In this document: piece after piece, positions 1 to 5,469 of the stretch
How positions within the stretch are numbered: the stretch's first letter is position 1
Layout: each line of letters starts with the position of its first letter
Source of the DNA: Clostridia bacterium
GTDB taxonomy: Bacteria; Bacillota; Clostridia; Lachnospirales; Cellulosilyticaceae
DNA: 6,150 nucleotides
Assembly: GCA_029256345.1 (NCBI GenBank)
Contig: JAQSYC010000147.1
Location: 1-6,150, forward strand
Direction of reading: 5' to 3'
The notes under the pieces: generated by a model
The model's input: only the letters and a program-made list of their open reading frames with translations
Database searches by the model: none
Told to the model about the DNA's origin: nothing
Program-made: the position numbers and the translations under genes

Positions 1-1035
1 ATTCAGAATGCGCTAAGCAGTCAAAATTCTCATCTTGCCATAACTGTTTTAGAAGAAAAAGAAAGCCAATCATTGCTCACTAACTATTTATTTAATACAG
101 AAAATACCTCTTGTTTATCTTCTGTTGTGATGACTCCCTCGCAGCACACAAATCCCCATACTTCTCTCACTGCTCCCGCCCTTAGCCACTTGCTAGAAGC
201 TATGATTGGCGAAGACTACACCATCTTATTTTTAGCTAATTCTGCCGACAAGAAGTGTATAGCCGAGAGAATCTATCAGCTTGAAAATCTATTTAGCTTG
301 CTAGATACTTTCAAAGAGACTACTTTTACACACAACAAAGCCCTATCCGAAAGCAACAGCAGTACTTTGACCAGTTGTGATACCCAAAGTGACTCATGTG
401 CTACTGGTGAACTTGATACCCATACCCATTCAGAGGAAATAGACTGCAAGACCTTTAATACCTTGATTGTTAACTTTGATGTCAACGAAACCTTAGATTA
501 TGCCATCAATACGCAAGTTTTCAAAAATAATGAAATCCATGATACCTATACACATACCCACTCTGTAACCAATACGAATCAAAACTCCTTATCCAAGACA
601 GCTACTAACTGTGACACCAATACAAAGGGTAATACGTCGACTTTTTATTTCAAAGGGGAAAATAAAACAGCAATAGAACTTTTAAAAAAGACTGAGGCAA
701 TACTAACCCCCCTCTATCACTCCCGCTATTTACCTCAATTTAATCTCGGCGTATACTTTATGGCCCCCTACGCCCACACCACCCTACGTGCGACCTTCAC
801 CTATCTTGAATTATTAGCGAATACCAGCAAATACCCTCTTGAAAACCATGTGCATACATGGACTAAAGAGGACTCAGCTTTTGATTCTCTTTTAACACAC
901 TTATCCTGTCTTGATCACCCAACCTTTATAAAATCTTATGACCGCACCACCTTTAGCCCTACCGAACTCATCAATAGCAAGACTTTAACAGAGCTTATTT
1001 GCATCCCACCGCTCACTCCACTTAAATCCGTTTAG
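1..1035 (+). CDS. C-terminal part of a truncated HerA/DUF87-like ATP-binding protein (N-terminal region only), 5' partial
   Basis: The frame is open from base 1 to the TAG at 1033-1035, giving 344 visible residues. The gene therefore starts left of the window, and the TTG at 73 is not a convincing start. No P-loop, signal peptide or membrane segment is visible. From memory of the family, the layout resembles the region before the ATPase domain of large HerA/DUF87-type proteins: an SSVVMTP stretch near residues 40-46, GEDYTILFLA near 70-79 (family GKxYxxxxLA), a long Ser/Thr/His/Asn-rich segment (about 110-215), then FNLGVYF near 247-253 and a final LINSKTLTELICIPPLTP. In full-length relatives the last motif sits just before the nucleotide-binding domain. 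Here the protein ends and a hairpin follows at once, so the motor domain is absent. It could be a decayed gene or a stand-alone domain protein. That it is coding is fairly sure; the family assignment is moderate. Confidence 0.6.
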   Translation: MQNALSSQNSHLAITVLEEKESQSLLTNYLFNTENTSCLSSVVMTPSQHTNPHTSLTAPALSHLLEAMIGEDYTILFLANSADKKCIAERIYQLENLFSLLDTFKETTFTHNKALSESNSSTLTSCDTQSDSCATGELDTHTHSEEIDCKTFNTLIVNFDVNETLDYAINTQVFKNNEIHDTYTHTHSVTNTNQNSLSKTATNCDTNTKGNTSTFYFKGENKTAIELLKKTEAILTPLYHSRYLPQFNLGVYFMAPYAHTTLRATFTYLELLANTSKYPLENHVHTWTKEDSAFDSLLTHLSCLDHPTFIKSYDRTTFSPTELINSKTLTELICIPPLTPLKSV

Positions 1036-1051
1036 TTTTTATGCCTACTAA

Positions 1052-1079
1052 AAAGCATCTCATGGGTATGAGATGCTTT
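1052..1079. terminator. Hairpin between converging genes, probable bidirectional terminator
   Basis: A perfect 12-bp stem (AAAGCATCTCAT pairing with ATGAGATGCTTT) with a GGGT loop lies between the stop of the left-edge gene (1035) and the stop of rubrerythrin (1095). The T-tracts on either side are only moderate (for example TTTATG then TTCATTATTTT on the plus strand). The position and perfect pairing support a shared terminator for both transcripts. Confidence 0.75.
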
Positions 1080-1094
1080 ATGTACTTCATTATT

Positions 1095-1634
1095 TTAATA
1101 GTTCTTAGCTAAGATCTGAAAATGTGCTTTAGGATGGTCACATACTGGACATTTTTCTAAGGCTTTTTCCCCTATATGAATGTGTCCGCAATTTGCACAT
1201 TGCCATACTACCTTTTCATCTTTTACAAATACTTGATCCTTTTCTACATTCTTAAGCAGTGCCAAATATCTTTCTTCATGTTCCTTTTCTATTTTACCAA
1301 CTGCATCAAAAAGAAAGGCGATTTTTGTAAATCCTTCTTCCTTAGCCTCTTTAGCAAAAGTTGCGTACATATCTGTCCACTCATAATGCTCACCTTCTGC
1401 GGCAGCTTTTAAGTTTTCTTGAGTGGTTCCAATGCCATCATGCAGGAGTTTATACCAAATTTTTGCATGTTCTTTTTCGTTTTGAGCGGTCTCTTCAAAT
1501 AATTTTGCAATTTGTTCAAAACCTTCTTTTTTTGCTTTGGATGCAAAATAGGTGTATTTATTTCTTGCTTGTGACTCTCCAGCAAAAGCTGCCATTAAGT
1601 TTGCCTCTGTTTTTGTTCCCTTTAAATCGCTCAT
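1095..1634 (-). CDS. rbr: Rubrerythrin
   Basis: This is a cytoplasmic non-heme diiron peroxidase that reduces hydrogen peroxide to water with electrons from rubredoxin or NAD(P)H-linked partners; it is a standard peroxide defence in anaerobes. With the start chosen here the protein has 179 residues, near the usual length. The ferritin-like four-helix domain covers about 1-135, with likely iron ligands E20, E53 and H56 (EKEH), E82/E85, and E116 and H119 (second EKEH). The C-terminal rubredoxin-like Fe(SCys)4 domain has C146-x2-C149 and C162-x2-C165. An upstream in-frame ATG at 1643 directly abuts the AAGGAGG sequence (spacing 0), so the ATG at 1634, nine bases beyond it, is the better start. 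It is the second gene of an operon, 16 nt behind desulfoferrodoxin. All key residues are present and the identification is very secure. Confidence 0.97.
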   Translation of the reverse strand: MSDLKGTKTEANLMAAFAGESQARNKYTYFASKAKKEGFEQIAKLFEETAQNEKEHAKIWYKLLHDGIGTTQENLKAAAEGEHYEWTDMYATFAKEAKEEGFTKIAFLFDAVGKIEKEHEERYLALLKNVEKDQVFVKDEKVVWQCANCGHIHIGEKALEKCPVCDHPKAHFQILAKNY

Positions 1635-1643
1635 TATTGACAT

Positions 1644-1650
1644 CCTCCTT
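1644..1650 (-). promoter_or_regulatory. Ribosome binding site of rbr (decides the start)
   Basis: The minus strand reads AAGGAGG immediately before ATGTCAATAATG. Spacing is 0 nt to the first ATG and 9 nt to the second, which favours initiation at 1634. The site directly follows the desulfoferrodoxin stop codon (1651-1653), so the two genes are tightly packed. Confidence 0.85.
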
Positions 1651-2037
1651 TTATTTTATTTCTGTTTTCCATAATCCATGGAGATTGCAGTAGGCTAATG
1701 CTGATACTGCTTTATCGTCATTAAGTGTAAAGCTTACCTTTGGCTCTTGCCCTGGTATTAAAGCTTTACGCTGGCCACCTTTTTCAGTTTGTAAATAAAC
1801 CCACATGATATAGTGCTCAGCAGCCATAGGATGCCCTACACTGCCAATCTCAACAGTCACAATATCATCTACAACCGTTACAACTGGCAAATGTTTTTCA
1901 ACCGCTGCTTCAGTTGTATTCGGAACAAGCTCACTCATCGCTTCGCCACAGCATACTATCTTGGCCCCAGAGTTTTTAATCATACCGACTAAATTCCCAC
2001 AATGCTTACAGACAAAAAACTTTTGTTCTTCATACAT
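1651..2037 (-). CDS. dfx: Desulfoferrodoxin (2Fe-superoxide reductase)
   Basis: This cytoplasmic enzyme reduces superoxide to hydrogen peroxide without releasing oxygen. The rubrerythrin encoded just downstream can then remove the peroxide, so the two form a pathway. At 128 residues it matches the usual size of the two-iron class. The N-terminal desulforedoxin-like centre I is complete (C10-x2-C13 and the C29-C30 pair). The catalytic centre II shows the EKH motif (E47, K48, H49), H69, H75, C117 and H120 within YCNLHGLW; E47 and K48 are the family's active-site residues. The ATG at 2037 lies 7 nt after a perfect AGGAGG. It is the first gene of the dfx-rbr operon and has its own upstream promoter. 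Nothing is missing. Confidence 0.97.
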   Translation of the reverse strand: MYEEQKFFVCKHCGNLVGMIKNSGAKIVCCGEAMSELVPNTTEAAVEKHLPVVTVVDDIVTVEIGSVGHPMAAEHYIMWVYLQTEKGGQRKALIPGQEPKVSFTLNDDKAVSALAYCNLHGLWKTEIK

Positions 2038-2044
2038 AATGATA

Positions 2045-2050
2045 CCTCCT
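2045..2050 (-). promoter_or_regulatory. Ribosome binding site of dfx
   Basis: A perfect AGGAGG on the minus strand lies 7 nt before the ATG at 2037. Confidence 0.85.
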
Positions 2051-2151
2051 AGTGATTTATTATTGTTGATACTTTTTAAAGTAAGTTCATAAACTTAACC
2101 CTTCAGAATCACCTGACAGACTGAGCTTACGAATGGTTACTATTAATTAAA

Positions 2152-2180
2152 ATTCTATAGGCTAAACCAATGTTTGTCAA
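2152..2180 (-). promoter_or_regulatory. Sigma-A type promoter of the dfx-rbr operon
   Basis: The minus strand carries a perfect -35 TTGACA (2175-2180) and a -10 TAGAAT (2152-2157) separated by 17 bp. Transcription would start near 2145, leaving a leader of about 108 nt before dfx. Inverted repeats overlap it: GCTAAA at 2161-2166 with TTTAGC at 2185-2190, and CCAAT at 2167-2171 with ATTGG at 2195-2199. These could form an operator, but I recognise no named binding site such as a PerR or Fur box. Confidence 0.75.
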
Positions 2181-2239
2181 TTATTTTAGCTACTATTGGC
2201 ATTTTTATATCTATCGCCGCCCCTTTAAAAGTGATGCCC

Positions 2240-3991
2240 CTATACTAAGCTAAGAATTTTTTCAAAATCAAAACTACGACTAAGCTTTTTTACTAATTCT
2301 GCATCGGTACGATCTATAGTGTACATCACCTCAATGATGGCTTCTATTTCGTCAATGTCACCTTCTAACACGGCGTACCTTAAGTCCTCTTTTATATTTT
2401 TCGGCATATTTCTAAGGGATTTATCTGTGGATTGTGATTGCGCCTCCACCAGTACCGCTAGGTCACCCAAAACCTTTGTGCCAACGGCTTCACCTTTAGG
2501 TACTTCAACAGGAATAAAAAAACTAAAAACTGATCCCTTGCCAATCTCACTCTCTACAGTTATTTCACCTCCTAAATTTTCAATAAATTTTTTGGTTATA
2601 GAAAGACCTAACCCAGTTCCCCCTTCTGAATAATGATCCTTGCTCACTTGTACAAAATTATCAAAAATCTTTTGTAAATCTTCTTCAGCTATTCCAATGC
2701 CCGTATCCTCTACAGTCAGACACAAATATGTTTTATCTTTACCGTATTCAATGCTTGTCAAAATATGGATGCTGCCCTCATGGATAAACTTGAGGGCATT
2801 GCCAATAAGATTAATTACTATTTGCCGTAGCTTAATTTCATCGGTTTTAATGATCCGCGGCATAGCTTCTTGCATTACAAAATATAATGCAATATTTTTT
2901 TCCTTTGCACGCAAATAAAAAGTATGTTGCAAATCCTCCATCAGTACAAAAATATCAAACACATTCATTTTTATTGTCATCTTTCCTGCTTCAATCTTAG
3001 AAATTTCTAAAATCTCATTAATAATATTTAACAAATGCTTTCCGTTTTTATAGATAATATCTAATTTACTTTTTTGTTTAGGCAATAGATCCGTATCATT
3101 TAGTAATAGTTCTGAAAAGCCTAAAATAGCATTTAAAGGGGTTCTAATCTCGTGATTCATATGGGCTATAAAGATACTTTTCGCTTTGTCAGCTTTTTCT
3201 GCTTCTTGCTTCGCTATCACAAGTGCCTGTTCTGCCTTTCGCCTTTCAGTTATATCTTCTTTAACTGCTACAAAATGTGTTATACTATTTTCTGTATCAA
3301 AAACCGGTGAAATAGAAGCTTCTTCCCAGTATAACTCGCCATTTTTTTTCTTGTTGATAAAGGTTCCTCTCCAAACTTCACCTTTTAGCAGCGTTTGCCA
3401 TAAAGTGCTATAAAATTCTTTATCTAGTTGCCCTGACGCCTGTATTCTGGGGGTCTTTCCTATCACATCTTCTTTTTCAAATCCAGTAATTTGTGTAAAA
3501 ATAGGGTTAATATATTCGATAATTCCCCACTTATCTGTAATGATGATACTTACCGGACTGTAAAAAAGCCCCTTAGCTTGTTTTTTGAGTTCAAGCTCTG
3601 TTTGCTTTTTATCCGTGATATCATGTATAATGCTCAAAAAATAAGAGGGATTTTTATTTTGGTCATAAATAAGTGTGACTGTTAAATTGACCCACACAAG
3701 ATTTCCATCTTTTTTTATATACCTTTTTTCAAGGCTATACTCATACTTTTCACCCGCCAACAACGCTTCTACATACGCTTGATCACTGTCTAGATCATCG
3801 CTATATGTAATATCTGCAAAATGCAGCTTTTCTAATTCTTCTTTAGAATACCCTACAATCTTAGCAAAAGAGTGATTAACTATGGCAAATTCACCTTGGA
3901 TTGTTAATTTTGCTATACCTACCCCGACTAACTCAAAAATATTCCCGAATACTTTCGAATCTTGACGCGACCACTCATATTCAAAATTCAT
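2240..3991 (-). CDS. PAS-PAS sensor histidine kinase with a hybrid-kinase-type C-terminal tail but no receiver domain
   Basis: This 583-residue protein has no membrane segment or signal peptide, so it is probably a cytoplasmic sensor that autophosphorylates on His. Domains in order: PAS 1 (about 12-128, ending in the IIHDITDKK motif), PAS 2 (about 140-255, ending in VKEDITERR), a short coiled coil, HisKA (about 270-338) with phospho-acceptor H280 in HMNHEIRTPLN, and HATPase_c (about 383-495) with N398 in the N-box, DTGIG at 429-433, the F-box near 441-449 and EGGTGLGLS at 456-464. The remaining 85 or so residues contain MPKNIKEDLRYAVLEGDIDE and end in SFDFEKILSLV, like the tail found after receiver domains in some hybrid kinases; here no receiver lies between. 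Start: ATG with GTGAGG 7 nt upstream. It follows the HD-GYP gene by 64 nt on the same strand and is probably co-transcribed. No clear terminator is seen downstream. Confidence 0.93.
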   Translation of the reverse strand: MNFEYEWSRQDSKVFGNIFELVGVGIAKLTIQGEFAIVNHSFAKIVGYSKEELEKLHFADITYSDDLDSDQAYVEALLAGEKYEYSLEKRYIKKDGNLVWVNLTVTLIYDQNKNPSYFLSIIHDITDKKQTELELKKQAKGLFYSPVSIIITDKWGIIEYINPIFTQITGFEKEDVIGKTPRIQASGQLDKEFYSTLWQTLLKGEVWRGTFINKKKNGELYWEEASISPVFDTENSITHFVAVKEDITERRKAEQALVIAKQEAEKADKAKSIFIAHMNHEIRTPLNAILGFSELLLNDTDLLPKQKSKLDIIYKNGKHLLNIINEILEISKIEAGKMTIKMNVFDIFVLMEDLQHTFYLRAKEKNIALYFVMQEAMPRIIKTDEIKLRQIVINLIGNALKFIHEGSIHILTSIEYGKDKTYLCLTVEDTGIGIAEEDLQKIFDNFVQVSKDHYSEGGTGLGLSITKKFIENLGGEITVESEIGKGSVFSFFIPVEVPKGEAVGTKVLGDLAVLVEAQSQSTDKSLRNMPKNIKEDLRYAVLEGDIDEIEAIIEVMYTIDRTDAELVKKLSRSFDFEKILSLV

Positions 3992-3998
3992 CTGTACG

Positions 3999-4004
3999 CC
4001 TCAC
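3999..4004 (-). promoter_or_regulatory. Ribosome binding site of the PAS-PAS kinase
   Basis: GTGAGG on the minus strand lies 7 nt before the ATG at 3991. It overlaps the TGA of a nine-codon in-frame mini-ORF (4001-4030), so some translational coupling is possible but unproven. Confidence 0.6.
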
Positions 4005-4055
4005 TCTCTGGATATCCCCTGAATTTTCATGGCTTACACGCCTCTGTTCAGACGG

Positions 4056-4901
4056 TTAAATCTGCTTGTCATTCATCTCCCTGTATACTTCACCAAATAC
4101 ATGAGCAATGTTCACAAAAGCCTCTATAACCGTGGGATCAAAATGACTACCTTTGCCTTTAAGTATAATTGCTACACTTTTTTCATGGGAAAAGGGCTCT
4201 TTATAAACTCTTTTTGATCTGAGGGCATCATAAACATCACCTACTGCCATAATCCTAGCACTTAAGGGAATATCATCCTGCGCCAATCCTTTGGGATACC
4301 CACTGCCATCCCACCTTTCATGATGGCCTCCGGCAATCTCTATCCCCATCTTTAAAAAAGAATTGTTTTTTGATTCATAATACGCTTCTTTGAGATATTT
4401 CTCCCCAATGCTAGTATGTGTTTTCATGGTTTCAAACTCTTCTTCTGTGAGTTTACCTGGTTTGAGAAGGATCTTATCTGGCACAGCGATTTTCCCAACA
4501 TCATGGAGTGGACTTGCATTATAAATATTTTCAATGAATTTCTCATCAATACTTTGTTCATACCCCTCAAATCTTTGTAGCTCTGTAGCTAAAAGCTTAG
4601 AAAAAGTTTTGGTTCGCTCTATATGTTTACCTGTGTCGTCATCTCTGACTTCAGCCAGTTTAATCATTGCAAAAATCGTTACTAAATGACTTTGCGTAAT
4701 CTCTTCTACCTGCTTTTCAACAATATATTCCAGTTCTTGATTATGTCTCTCAATCTTCTTTTGGAGCATTCTAATGGTTAAATGTGCCTTCACCCTCGCT
4801 TCAACCTCTTTAGCGTCAAAAGGTTTGGAAATATAATCAACGCCTCCTGCCTCAAAAGCTGCCAATTTATCAAAAGTACCAGACAATGCACTGATAAACA
4901 A
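4056..4901 (-). CDS. HD-GYP domain protein with a half-deleted receiver domain
   Basis: The intact part is an HD-GYP phosphodiesterase domain, which in this family hydrolyses cyclic di-GMP. Over 281 residues: the second half of a receiver domain (1-42, with the FISA beta-4 strand and the conserved Lys in ISKPF), a coiled-coil linker (about 43-75), then HD-GYP (about 75-270). Visible family motifs are E84, H93 (GKHIER), H133-D134 (LHDVGK), H193-H194 in HHERWDGSGYP, D222 (GDVYDA) and SHFDP near 252-256. The catalytic set looks complete. The phospho-acceptor Asp and the acidic pair of the receiver are absent. The frame extends only to a TAA at 4941-4943, and the only start there is the TTG at 4901, without a convincing ribosome binding site; Met45 is the next ATG. 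The original start is probably the ATG at 4951 in another frame. It may be a pseudogene, or may still make the HD-GYP part. It sits first in an operon with the kinase gene. Confidence 0.8.
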   Translation of the reverse strand: MFISALSGTFDKLAAFEAGGVDYISKPFDAKEVEARVKAHLTIRMLQKKIERHNQELEYIVEKQVEEITQSHLVTIFAMIKLAEVRDDDTGKHIERTKTFSKLLATELQRFEGYEQSIDEKFIENIYNASPLHDVGKIAVPDKILLKPGKLTEEEFETMKTHTSIGEKYLKEAYYESKNNSFLKMGIEIAGGHHERWDGSGYPKGLAQDDIPLSARIMAVGDVYDALRSKRVYKEPFSHEKSVAIILKGKGSHFDPTVIEAFVNIAHVFGEVYREMNDKQI

Positions 4902-4951
4902 AATAGGAATATGCTCAAATCGCTTACTGAATCTTTTAAGTTAATATCCAT
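4902..4951 (-). pseudogene. Out-of-frame 5' remnant of the HD-GYP response regulator gene
   Basis: An ATG at 4949-4951 lies 7 nt after AAGGGG and about 45 nt after a promoter start, and encodes MDINLKDS. In this family such a start is normally followed by a receiver beginning with a hydrophobic strand and an acidic pair. Here about eight codons later the sequence passes into a different frame that reads KRFEHIPILFISAL, the middle of a receiver. The simplest reading is a deletion of roughly half a receiver domain, of a length not divisible by three. The junction lies near 4920-4930. The break is seen directly; the ancestral form is inferred. Confidence 0.65.
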
Positions 4952-4958
4952 GATCTAT

Positions 4959-4964
4959 CCCCTT
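4959..4964 (-). promoter_or_regulatory. Ribosome binding site of the original HD-GYP gene start
   Basis: AAGGGG on the minus strand is 7 nt before the ATG at 4951. It marks that ATG as the original initiation site even though its frame no longer leads into the HD-GYP domain. Confidence 0.6.
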
Positions 4965-5001
4965 GCTTGGATTAAATATTTTTATCTGTTATTTTAACTA
5001 T

Positions 5002-5031
5002 ACTATAACATAATTATCCTATATTTCTCAA
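5002..5031 (-). promoter_or_regulatory. Probable promoter of the HD-GYP/kinase operon
   Basis: The minus strand shows TTGAGA (5026-5031), an 18-bp spacer and TATAGT (5002-5007), with a TG dinucleotide one base before the -10 (extended -10). Transcription would begin near 4995, about 45 nt before the ATG at 4951. Confidence 0.6.
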
Positions 5032-5060
5032 TCCACTTCTCATATTAAGAGATTTAATCA

Positions 5061-5091
5061 TTTATTTTTTGTTTTTATAATAAAAAATAAA
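5061..5091. repeat. AT-only perfect inverted repeat
   Basis: TTTATTTTTT at 5061-5070 is the exact reverse complement of AAAAAATAAA at 5082-5091, with an 11-nt centre that contains TATAAT. With no G or C in the arms, it would be a weak RNA hairpin but could be a bent or protein-bound DNA site. Confidence 0.55.
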
Positions 5092-5216
5092 GATTTTTGT
5101 CGCGCCCTATCATACAATAAATTTCAGTATGGATGTAACCCTACCCATTTTCAAATCATATTTTAATATAAGAGAAATTTAACACTCAATTTATTTAGTA
5201 GGGGATGAACTTATCT

Positions 5217-5459
5217 ATGCACAATGGCAATATTCCACTTAGCACTCTAAATTTAGGCGAAAAATGCAAAGTTAAAAGGCTTACGTCTGACGGTTTGGTA
5301 AGAAGGCGCATGTTAGATCTCGGTTTGATTCATGATACAGTGATAGAACCTTTGCAAAAAAGTCCTTCTGGGGATCCCGTTGCTTATCTCATCCGAGGCG
5401 CTGTTATTGCACTTCGTGAAGAAGTCGCTTCTATGATTTTAGTAGAGACCTTTAAATAA
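5217..5459 (+). CDS. feoA: FeoA-family protein (ferrous iron transport protein A)
   Basis: This is a small cytoplasmic SH3-like protein that normally assists the FeoB ferrous iron permease. Family features visible: the opening PLSTLNLGEKCKVKRL, the central RRRMLDLGLIHDTVIEPL stretch (family RLxxLGLxxGxxIxxL), then GDPVAYLIRGAVIALRE and a hydrophobic end, covering a full-length FeoA of about 80 residues. Two starts are possible. The ATG at 5205 abuts the AGGGG at 5200-5204 (spacing 0), while the ATG at 5217 lies 12 nt beyond it; I prefer 5217 (80 residues), but 5205 (84 residues) cannot be excluded. No feoB follows: the next gene converges on feoA only 4 nt after its stop. The protein could therefore serve a FeoB encoded elsewhere or have a regulatory role. 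Family assignment is secure; its partner is unknown. Confidence 0.9.
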   Translation: MHNGNIPLSTLNLGEKCKVKRLTSDGLVRRRMLDLGLIHDTVIEPLQKSPSGDPVAYLIRGAVIALREEVASMILVETFK

Positions 5460-5469
5460 CCCGTTATTT
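5454..5469. terminator. Short palindrome spanning both stop codons, weak bidirectional terminator candidate
   Basis: AAATAAC and GTTATTT flank CC and form a perfect 7-bp dyad that includes the feoA TAA (5457-5459) and the stop of the converging kinase (5464-5466). The stem is AT-rich with little loop, so its strength as a terminator is doubtful. A short run of T follows on the plus strand. Confidence 0.35.

Larger units (their letters stand above)
4952..5204. other. Divergent intergenic region between the HD-GYP operon and feoA
   Basis: This very AT-rich stretch holds the leftward promoter (5002-5031) and ribosome binding site for the HD-GYP operon, an AT-only inverted repeat (5061-5091), and the upstream region of feoA. 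A TATAAT at 5076-5081 on the plus strand could be a feoA -10 box, but I find no good -35 at the right distance. No RNA gene or additional coding region is evident. Confidence 0.5.

Noticed and set aside
73..75. TTG as the start of the left-edge gene
   Set aside because: The frame stays open to base 1 without a stop and the upstream residues fit a continuing protein; no ribosome binding site precedes the TTG.
1176..1693. Plus-strand ORFs opposite rubrerythrin
   Set aside because: They are antisense to a fully recognised gene, lack ribosome binding sites and encode no recognisable motif.
2319..3685. Several plus-strand ORFs opposite the PAS-PAS kinase
   Set aside because: They are shadows of the kinase reading frame; the minus-strand protein has complete domain motifs throughout.
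5002..5020. Fur- or PerR-like box (GGATAATTATGTTAT) in the HD-GYP promoter
   Set aside because: Only one half-site resembles the consensus; in AT-rich DNA such a match is expected by chance.
5101..5204. Riboswitch or structured RNA upstream of feoA
   Set aside because: No recognisable conserved core or strong stem was found in this stretch.
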